The position numbers and the translations under genes are program-made. Below the pieces are notes generated by a model. The model saw only the letters and a program-made list of their open reading frames with translations, searched no databases and was not told the origin of the DNA. This document shows positions 5,092 to 10,130 of a stretch of DNA of 10,130 nt, piece after piece; the first letter of the stretch is position 1; every line of letters starts with the position of its first letter. The DNA is from Deltaproteobacteria bacterium (lineage in GTDB: Bacteria; Desulfobacterota; DSM-4660; Desulfatiglandales; Desulfatiglandaceae), in the NCBI GenBank assembly GCA_013349725.1, contig DUZB01000069.1, positions 344-10,473 of the forward strand. The letters are read 5' to 3'.

Positions 5092-6912
5092 CTATATATA
5101 GTCCTTTGCGTACTTTCTCACGGGGTGACCGTCCAGGACATGAAATTGTCTAATTTTTTTCATAGTGACGGGGGAAAAGATTCCAATAGGCAGAAAAATA
5201 ATCTTTTTCCCTAATCGTGCGGCCATGCTCAGGCACCATCCCGAAGGGGGCGTGGCCGAAACGTAGACCACATGCGTTTCAACGCTGTAATCAAGGGCTG
5301 CAAGGAGAAGTCTTTCAGGCTTGTTTCTGGCAAAAGAAAAAAATGGATCTCTCCATATGTCATAGACGCGAAGGGGAGGGTAGGTAAGCATGAACCCCCC
5401 GTACTGACATCTTGAGATTCCAGGGCCTTCCATGACCTCTCCGGCAGGGGTGCTGTAGAAGGCCATATCAGATTCCTGGCTGTGCTCTCCAAGCCAGGTC
5501 ACGCACCATGGAAAGTCTTCCGCATGCACCTCGTCCGTTATGTCCGGGTCAAAAATGATCACCACGGAACCCACTTTTCCCTTCAAAGGATTTTCCGCTT
5601 TCACATAAAGCTTTCCTGTTGTCCATTCCCGGATGGTCTCTCTGATATCAATGCCGTCCAGCATGGAACTGGTGAATGGCTCGATCCGGATGTTTTCCTC
5701 CGCTTTGATCTGAAGGGCTTTCTTCTTCAGGTACTGTCCATAGCCTTCGATTACCACATCTTCCGGAGGATAGGAACAGATATACAACCCCTTGAAATCA
5801 TTTTGCCACTTTTCAGGGTCACGATCTCTCCGTTTTTTTCTGACAGGCACCGGGACCAGCCTCCTGCGCATGGTTTTCATCTGCCTGTGAAAACGGACCC
5901 GCCGTCTGTCCAGGAAAAGATCCTCTCCCCGGAGACGCAGAACGGGCAGTCCGGGTTCTTCCGTCTGCCAGGGATAGTCACTTCCTTTTTCCCATACCTC
6001 AAAAGCGAAATTGTCGTCGGCGGCGCCTCTTGCGGCGACGATAAGTTGGTAAAAATCAGGGACCAGCCCGCCGGAGATCAATGCGTAATTTCTTGAGAAC
6101 TTATGGAATATTCTTACCTGATTATGGGAAAGTTCCTCCTTGCTGTTTTTCCAGTAGCCTTTTCTTGCTGCTTCGATGAGCTCGCTGTGGATTTTGATTC
6201 GATCAGGCTTTTGTTTTTCGGACCTGCTCCGTTCATAGGCGGCGGCAAGAAAAGGCATTTCACCCATGATTTCCCTGCTCGATTCCCTGTGGAGGTGCGC
6301 CAGCCCCACCCCTTTTCGATTCTTTCGACCGATGACCTGCACCTGGGGCGATTTAATCCACTCCAGAATTCCGGGAATATGAAAAAGTCCCCCTACAAAA
6401 AGGATCCGCCCTCCGGCCTTGCTCAGTTCTTGCAGGGCGTGAGCCATCGTCTTTTCCCTCAGGATGTCATCATGAGAACGGTTGCGGCTCCTGTTGATTT
6501 TCAAATAGGCCTTACAGTACGATAAATATCCCACCCTGGTTATGGCATAGGGATCAGGCATGGGCGAAAAATCAAGGGGATAGCCTTCGGTGTCCCTGTC
6601 AATAAAATGAACAGGGATGTTGTTTGAAAGGGCAAGCCGAATGGCTTCAACCTGACCGTCTGTGGGTTCCAGCGGAAGGTAGATGAAGGTTCCGTCTTTT
6701 TCTTCATAATGGACCACGGAAAGGAGAGGGAGTCTTTTTACGCCTTCCAGGATCTTGTCTTTCAAGGTGTCCGGGTACTCCACCACAACCTGTTCGGGGC
6801 GGAATTCCTCGAAAGCATTCCGCACCTCCATGGCGAATTCCATCCTGTTGTGCAGGACGGGCGCCATGCGGATGTTTTTCCACTGGATGTTGTCTTTATC
6901 GGTCAGAACCAT
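5092..6912 (-). CDS. TraB/GumN-like (DUF5682-like) protein with unknown C-terminal half
   Basis: This 606-aa protein has no signal peptide or membrane helix and should be cytoplasmic. Residues 15-185 carry TraB/GumN-superfamily features in order: an acidic strand QVVVEYPD (41-48), PVHFIDRD (100-107), the helix REKTMAHAL (152-160), and [16 protein letters not shown] (167-182), equivalent to the family's VGAGHLPG. The order also fits DUF5682 proteins, which are encoded beside MoxR ATPases. Residues 336-363 form a very basic linker (RRRVRF, MRRR, RKKRR). Residues 371-606 form an ordered but unrecognised domain with a hydrophobic VVIIFDPD strand and the end motifs YVSATPPSG and [23 protein letters not shown]. 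The ATG at 6912 lies 17 nt inside the ATPase gene with no clear ribosome site, so translation is probably coupled. Enzymatic activity is not established; exact family membership is inference. Confidence 0.62.
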   Translation of the reverse strand: MVLTDKDNIQWKNIRMAPVLHNRMEFAMEVRNAFEEFRPEQVVVEYPDTLKDKILEGVKRLPLLSVVHYEEKDGTFIYLPLEPTDGQVEAIRLALSNNIPVHFIDRDTEGYPLDFSPMPDPYAITRVGYLSYCKAYLKINRSRNRSHDDILREKTMAHALQELSKAGGRILFVGGLFHIPGILEWIKSPQVQVIGRKNRKGVGLAHLHRESSREIMGEMPFLAAAYERSRSEKQKPDRIKIHSELIEAARKGYWKNSKEELSHNQVRIFHKFSRNYALISGGLVPDFYQLIVAARGAADDNFAFEVWEKGSDYPWQTEEPGLPVLRLRGEDLFLDRRRVRFHRQMKTMRRRLVPVPVRKKRRDRDPEKWQNDFKGLYICSYPPEDVVIEGYGQYLKKKALQIKAEENIRIEPFTSSMLDGIDIRETIREWTTGKLYVKAENPLKGKVGSVVIIFDPDITDEVHAEDFPWCVTWLGEHSQESDMAFYSTPAGEVMEGPGISRCQYGGFMLTYPPLRVYDIWRDPFFSFARNKPERLLLAALDYSVETHVVYVSATPPSGWCLSMAARLGKKIIFLPIGIFSPVTMKKIRQFHVLDGHPVRKYAKDYI

Positions 6913-7795
6913 CGATTAACTCGGAAAAATAGTCGGATGCGGAACTGTCCAGAATCATGGAAGCGGCTTCCTTGAGGAACAGAGTGGCCTCGGGCTTTCG
7001 ATTTTGGTCGTTCTTCCCATTTTCAAAGGCGGAGAGCCTTTTGAGTGCGTAACGGGCTATGTTTATTCCGTCCCTTACGGAATATCGTTCGTCTGCGGTG
7101 TGTGCAGCCTGTAGAAAATCCACCACGTAATCGAGGATGTCGTCATCCGCAAACGGAAGATTGCTTTTCAAAATAAGCAGTTCCTCTTCTCTTTCAGGAA
7201 AATCGAGATAGATCCGGGGCTGAAGTCTCGAATGGATATACTCGGGCAGTTCAAAAGTGCTGGCATCATCGTTCATGGTGGTGCAGAAACGAAATTCCGG
7301 ATGGGCCTTGATCTTGATTCCCGCCACTATAGACTCCACATATCGTCTGCTGTCAAGGAGGGGGGCAAGGGACGCCCAGCTTTTTTCGCTCATCCTGTTC
7401 CCTTCATCAACCACGGCGATGCCACCTTTGATCATGGCGGATACGACCGGACTTGCAACATATTTGATTTTCCCCTTTTCCGAAATGACGGGGGTAATGA
7501 TCAGATCTTCAGGTCTGGTGTCCATGGTGGACTGGAAAAGGTAAACCGGCCGATTCAGGGTGCGGCCGGCGTGATAGGCCAGTGTTGTCTTCCCTACGCC
7601 TGGTTTGCCAACCAGCCTGGGGCTCAAGGGAAAATCTTCGTCTCCGATGACCAGCCATGCCGCCAGGACCTGGGAAATCAGGTCCTGCTGGCCAACCCAG
7701 CGCATAGGGACCTCATCGGGTTCGCTCAAGTGGAGTTCCACTCCGTCTATAATGACTTTTTCCAACGTTTTTTTCGCCTCCTTATTATCAGGCAT
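6896..7795 (-). CDS. MoxR-like AAA+ ATPase
   Basis: This 299-aa protein has the complete AAA+ core: Walker A GKPGVGKT (63-70), Walker [10 protein letters not shown] (126-134), sensor-1 TTMND (172-176) and the arginine-finger region HSRLQPR (188-194). The region between Walker A and B ([13 protein letters not shown], then VVSAMIKGG) and the motif LDSRRY fit the MoxR branch. MoxR ATPases are chaperone-like remodelers that usually work with a VWA-domain partner. The downstream neighbour overlaps by 17 nt. ATG 7795 opens the longest reading frame but has no ribosome site and lies inside a palindrome. AAGGAGG at codons 5-7 could instead serve TTG 7765 (spacer about 11 nt), which would remove 10 residues ahead of the conserved region. 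The true start is uncertain; the ATPase identity is not. Confidence 0.88.
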   Translation of the reverse strand: MPDNKEAKKTLEKVIIDGVELHLSEPDEVPMRWVGQQDLISQVLAAWLVIGDEDFPLSPRLVGKPGVGKTTLAYHAGRTLNRPVYLFQSTMDTRPEDLIITPVISEKGKIKYVASPVVSAMIKGGIAVVDEGNRMSEKSWASLAPLLDSRRYVESIVAGIKIKAHPEFRFCTTMNDDASTFELPEYIHSRLQPRIYLDFPEREEELLILKSNLPFADDDILDYVVDFLQAAHTADERYSVRDGINIARYALKRLSAFENGKNDQNRKPEATLFLKEAASMILDSSASDYFSELIDGSDR

Positions 7796-7883
7796 TGAAC
7801 CGGTTCAATGCGGTCACAATCTTTTCGATAGGTGCTTTCTTACAGGAAATGGATACTAAATTCAAGCGGGATGAATTCGGCAT
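7788..7883 (-). CDS. Possible 31-aa ORF or 3' remnant of a lost gene
   Basis: A minus-strand frame ends at TGA 7790-7788, overlapping the start of the ATPase gene by 8 nt. Its last residues, [18 protein letters not shown], form a plausible amphipathic helix. The stop is followed at once by AAGGAGG, as expected at a genuine gene end in an operon. The first usable ATG (7883) lies within a hairpin repeat (7873-7892) and has only a weak ribosome site, and the frame further upstream reads through repeat DNA. I read it as the tail of a gene interrupted by repeat sequence, or a small leader peptide coupled to the ATPase. It may also be chance. Confidence 0.28.
   Translation of the reverse strand: MPNSSRLNLVSISCKKAPIEKIVTALNRFNA
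7794..7809. promoter_or_regulatory. Perfect 16-bp palindrome over the ATPase start codon
   Basis: ATTGAACCGGTTCAAT is fully self-complementary and includes part of the ATG of the MoxR-like gene. As DNA it could be an operator for a dimeric repressor. As RNA it could form a 6-bp stem with a CCGG loop over the start codon, but that stem is A/U-rich and weak. The function is inferred from position only. Confidence 0.4.
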
Positions 7884-7930
7884 TCCGAATTCTGAATTCC
7901 CTCCGGGGCGTAGGCCCTATGGGCCGGAGG
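7873..7930. repeat. Two adjacent hairpins (REP-like)
   Basis: GAATTCGG (7873-7880) pairs with CCGAATTC (7885-7892) around a CATT loop; a further GAATTC lies at 7894-7899. CCTCCGG (7900-7906) pairs with CCGGAGG (7924-7930), with TAGGCCCTA inside the loop. This is intergenic repeat DNA between the MFS gene stop and the ATPase gene. It may weaken read-through from one to the other, but no U-run follows either stem. Confidence 0.75.
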
Positions 7931-7943
7931 CCGCAATCGGAAG

Positions 7944-9071
7944 TTACGTTCGGATCTTTTGAACCGCCGCGAGCGATACCAGACTCATGCATGCTCCGGC
8001 TACGAACGGAATGCGATAATCGACCATCCACAGTGCGCCTCCTATGGCGGGAAGGAAAACCGCTGCAATATGGTTTATGGTGAAACCGACCGCCATGCTG
8101 GGGGCGATATCTTTCGGGTCCCCCACTTTTTGAAAATAGGTTCGTATGGCGATGGCAAAATTGAAGAAAATATGGTCAAGAATATAGAGAACGCCAAGGA
8201 GTATCTTGGACTCCACCATCGCGTACGCTAAAAATATGAATATAAGACTGAAATATTCCAGGGACAGAACTTTTCTCTCTCCAAACCGTATAATACTTTT
8301 TCCAATGAAGGGGCTGAGAAAATAGTTTATCAAATTGTTCACCACAAACAGGATGGTGACTTCCTGAACGGTGAAATGGAATTTCTTCACCATGAGAAAT
8401 ACGGCAAAGGCCATAAATATCTGACGCCTGGCGCCGGCCATGAACGTAAGGAAGTAAAACAACCAGTACTTCCTCCTGAAAATGAGACGCTTTCTCTGTG
8501 GGATGATCGATTTGTCCAAAGGATTCTGCAGGAGGCCCCAGAGACCCGCGGCAAGAATAACGGCCCCGATACAGAGGTATGTCTGGGCGAAATTCAGAAG
8601 AGTGGAGAGAAGATAAATGGCGATACCGACGGCAATGTTGGATGCTGCGGCCATACTGCGGAGTTTTCCGAAAACCAAAGGGGACCTGGTTTTATCAAAG
8701 TACTGAAGGGTAAGGGACTGGTTGGTTGTTTCATAATAGTGAAACCCAAGACTGAAAATCATGGTGGCAGCGATCAATCCCGCAGTCGAAGGAAAGAGCC
8801 CGGTTAAGCCCAGGCCCAGGCCCAGGGCGACAATAGAAATGGCGGAAAGACGGTGCTCTTTCATGAGCATCATCACGAAGATCGCCAGGAAGGTAAGGAA
8901 TCCCGGTATTTCCCTCAAAGATTGAATGATCCCGATGCCTTCGCCGGTGAGACCGACTCTCTCTACTGCAAAGTTATTGAAAAGGATCATCCATGTCTGA
9001 AGACCCACCGTTGAACTGATGGTGAGTACCAGCAGGAACCGGTACATGGGGTTCTTTTTTATTTCATCCAT
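7944..9071 (-). CDS. MFS-like transporter
   Basis: This 375-aa integral membrane protein has about 10-12 hydrophobic helices with short charged loops, arranged as two halves joined near residues 185-200 (a basic loop with QRKRLIFRRKYW). This fits a compact major facilitator superfamily carrier. Notable loop residues are REIPGF (53-58) and GFHYYETTNQSL (109-120). The substrate cannot be inferred. ATG 9071 opens the frame but has only weak complementarity to 16S rRNA; ATG 9047 (residue 9) is an alternative that keeps the first helix. The gene is followed after 148 nt by the MoxR-like gene on the same strand, with hairpin repeats between, so cotranscription is possible but not shown. No clear promoter was found upstream. 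Confidence 0.75.
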   Translation of the reverse strand: MDEIKKNPMYRFLLVLTISSTVGLQTWMILFNNFAVERVGLTGEGIGIIQSLREIPGFLTFLAIFVMMLMKEHRLSAISIVALGLGLGLTGLFPSTAGLIAATMIFSLGFHYYETTNQSLTLQYFDKTRSPLVFGKLRSMAAASNIAVGIAIYLLSTLLNFAQTYLCIGAVILAAGLWGLLQNPLDKSIIPQRKRLIFRRKYWLFYFLTFMAGARRQIFMAFAVFLMVKKFHFTVQEVTILFVVNNLINYFLSPFIGKSIIRFGERKVLSLEYFSLIFIFLAYAMVESKILLGVLYILDHIFFNFAIAIRTYFQKVGDPKDIAPSMAVGFTINHIAAVFLPAIGGALWMVDYRIPFVAGACMSLVSLAAVQKIRT

Positions 9072-9244
9072 GGAGAGCTTTCAAAACGTTACGGGAAAAA
9101 CCTGCTGAAATGGAGAAATGCCGTATCTCTTTTGTTCCCGATCGGAACTGCAGATTCCTATAATGCATCCCTTCCTCTTCCAGTCTGATTTTCCTAACTA
9201 TCTTGAAATACAGATTGTTTTCATCCGGAAAAGGGAATTTCAAA

Positions 9245-9261
9245 TTGGTATAACTTTTGCT
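9245..9261 (+). promoter_or_regulatory. Sigma-54 (-24/-12) promoter for the glycosyltransferase gene
   Basis: TTGGTATAACTTTTGCT matches YTGGCACGRNNNTTGCW at the invariant GG and GC, with the correct 10-bp gap between them, and has a full TTGCT -12 box. The mismatches are C to T, C to T and G to A in the variable part of the -24 box. Transcription would begin near 9272, giving a 5' leader of about 75 nt. An enhancer-binding protein would be needed. An imperfect inverted repeat, GTTCC-N5-GGAAC (9134-9148), lies about 110 bp upstream, where such a protein could bind. Confidence 0.6.
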
Positions 9262-9348
9262 ACAGACACTGCATGGTTATAGGCGCGCATTCGTGATTAT
9301 GGATGAAAACAATGCGAATTACTACATCTTAATTATAAGGAAACGATA

Positions 9349-10130
9349 ATGGCGATTACTCTTGCAGATAGATCTCCAAAGAGATCCCGTACCGAAAAGG
9401 AGAACAAATTAGACGACTCTCTGGAAAGCGACGGCGCTGAAGCGTCCACTTCTACATCCTGCTCTTCTGTCCCCAACCCGAAACATGGTATCCATGATCC
9501 GATAGCAAAGATTCTGATCCTTGCCTGTGTGGCACTGATCATCAGCGCCGCCTTTGTGCAGAAAGGCTCTGGTCATTTATTCTTTTCCGGTCTATGGGGA
9601 AGAGCTCTGATCATCACCTTCCAGGCCTCGCTGGTCCTGTTCGTTCTGACACTGATCTGGCGGGCGGTGCTGGTTTTGAAATATCGTCCGGCGCCCCTGT
9701 GCGTGGACGAAAAACTGCCCACCTGCGGTGTAATTGTGCCCGCCTATAACGAAGGACGTCAGGTGCTGGATACCCTTCGAAGCATTGCCCAAAGTGATTA
9801 TCCGGAAGAAAAACTGAAAATCATCGCTGTTGACGATGGCAGCAAAGACGACACATGGTTCTGGATTCAGCAGGCGGTACGGGAGATGCCTACCCGCGTC
9901 ACGCCCATCCGTCTGCCCAGAAACCAGGGGAAGCGGCGTGCCCTTTTTGCCGGGTTCAGGCATTGCCGGAGCGAAATTTTTGTCACCATTGACAGCGACT
10001 CCCAGGTCGAGCCCCAAACCATCCGGTGCCTGGTGGCCCCCTTTGTCCAGAACGCAAATGTAGGCGCCGTGGCGGGAAATGTAAGGATTCTCAATCTGAA
10101 GGAGGGCCTTATTCCACGAATGCTGGATGT
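9349..10130 (+). CDS. Family 2 glycosyltransferase, hyaluronan/cellulose-synthase-like (partial)
   Basis: The gene starts at ATG 9349 (AAGG 8 nt upstream) and runs off the right edge; 260 complete codons are visible. A charged, Ser-rich cytoplasmic tail (1-50) precedes two transmembrane helices (about 53-71 and 85-110). A GT-A catalytic domain then begins: CGVIVPAYNEG (126-136), VDDGSKDD (161-168) with the UDP-contacting aspartates, RNQGKRRAL (191-199), and the DSD motif (215-217) that coordinates metal and donor sugar. The sequence AGNVRILN (242-249) is typical of processive beta-glycosyltransferases such as HasA, NodC and related synthases. The acceptor-binding motif, the QxxRW motif and the C-terminal membrane helices would lie beyond the edge, so the sugar product cannot be named. 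The sigma-54-type promoter upstream suggests regulated production of a capsule or matrix polysaccharide. Confidence 0.9.
   Translation, partial: MAITLADRSPKRSRTEKENKLDDSLESDGAEASTSTSCSSVPNPKHGIHDPIAKILILACVALIISAAFVQKGSGHLFFSGLWGRALIITFQASLVLFVLTLIWRAVLVLKYRPAPLCVDEKLPTCGVIVPAYNEGRQVLDTLRSIAQSDYPEEKLKIIAVDDGSKDDTWFWIQQAVREMPTRVTPIRLPRNQGKRRALFAGFRHCRSEIFVTIDSDSQVEPQTIRCLVAPFVQNANVGAVAGNVRILNLKEGLIPRMLD

Noticed and set aside
5092..5802. A hidden VWA domain in the C-terminal half of the 606-aa protein
   Set aside because: No DxSxS MIDAS motif is present. The IIFDPD strand lacks the following serines.
5482..6525. Long plus-strand frames opposite the 606-aa gene (204 and 140 codons)
   Set aside because: They are shadows of a minus-strand gene with recognisable motifs, have no ribosome sites and show no domain character.
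9159..9164. TATAAT as a sigma-70 promoter for the glycosyltransferase
   Set aside because: There is no acceptable -35 box 16-18 bp upstream, and it lies nearly 190 nt from the start codon. The -24/-12 element closer to the gene is more convincing.

Overview
This 10,130-bp window has intermediate GC content and looks like the chromosome of a deltaproteobacterium (Desulfobacterota/Syntrophobacterota type). That is an inference from three things: a -24/-12 (sigma-54-type) promoter, the mix of gene families (RdgC, YtxH/DUF948, YchJ), and intergenic regions full of short palindromic and degenerate repeats. No phylogenetic marker gene is present. All coding sequence from 1 to 1093 and from 2358 to 9071 is on the minus strand; the YtxH/DUF948 pair and the last gene are on the plus strand.

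Layout: (1) 1-1093, minus: RdgC appears split between two adjacent genes, an N-terminal part (470-1093) and a C-terminal part (467 to beyond the left edge). (2) 1291-2156, plus: a near-consensus sigma-70 promoter drives a YtxH-like and a DUF948-like membrane protein. (3) 2157-2357: a 14-bp direct repeat and a 96-bp nested palindrome of the ATTCCCGC...GCGGGAAT type, between convergent genes. (4) 4848 to 2358, minus: an operon of ychJ, a small gene whose Cys-rich N-terminus and Lys/Ala-rich repeat tail lie in two frames (apparent 1-nt frameshift), and a lipoprotein with FN3-like, F5/8C-like and class-I glutamine-amidotransferase-like regions. (5) 4849-5091: a REP-like inverted repeat plus smaller direct repeats. 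(6) 7795 to 5092, minus: a MoxR-type AAA+ ATPase overlapping a 606-aa protein with TraB/GumN-like (DUF5682-like) N-terminal motifs and an unrecognised C-terminal half. (7) 7788-7943: hairpins, a possible gene remnant and a 16-bp palindrome on the ATPase start codon. (8) 9071 to 7944, minus: an MFS-like transporter. (9) 9072-10130, plus: a sigma-54-type promoter and the first 260 codons of a membrane glycosyltransferase of the GT2/hyaluronan-synthase type.

How they may work together: the MoxR-like ATPase and the TraB-like protein overlap by 17 nt and almost certainly act together. In other bacteria, MoxR ATPases and DUF5682/TraB-like proteins occur next to VWA-domain proteins, but none is visible here. 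The ychJ operon puts a SEC-C protein, a histone-H1-like basic protein and a secreted amidotransferase-fold lipoprotein in one unit of unknown purpose. The most unusual items are the ATPase/TraB-like pair, the frameshifted Cys/Lys-rich gene and the lipoprotein.
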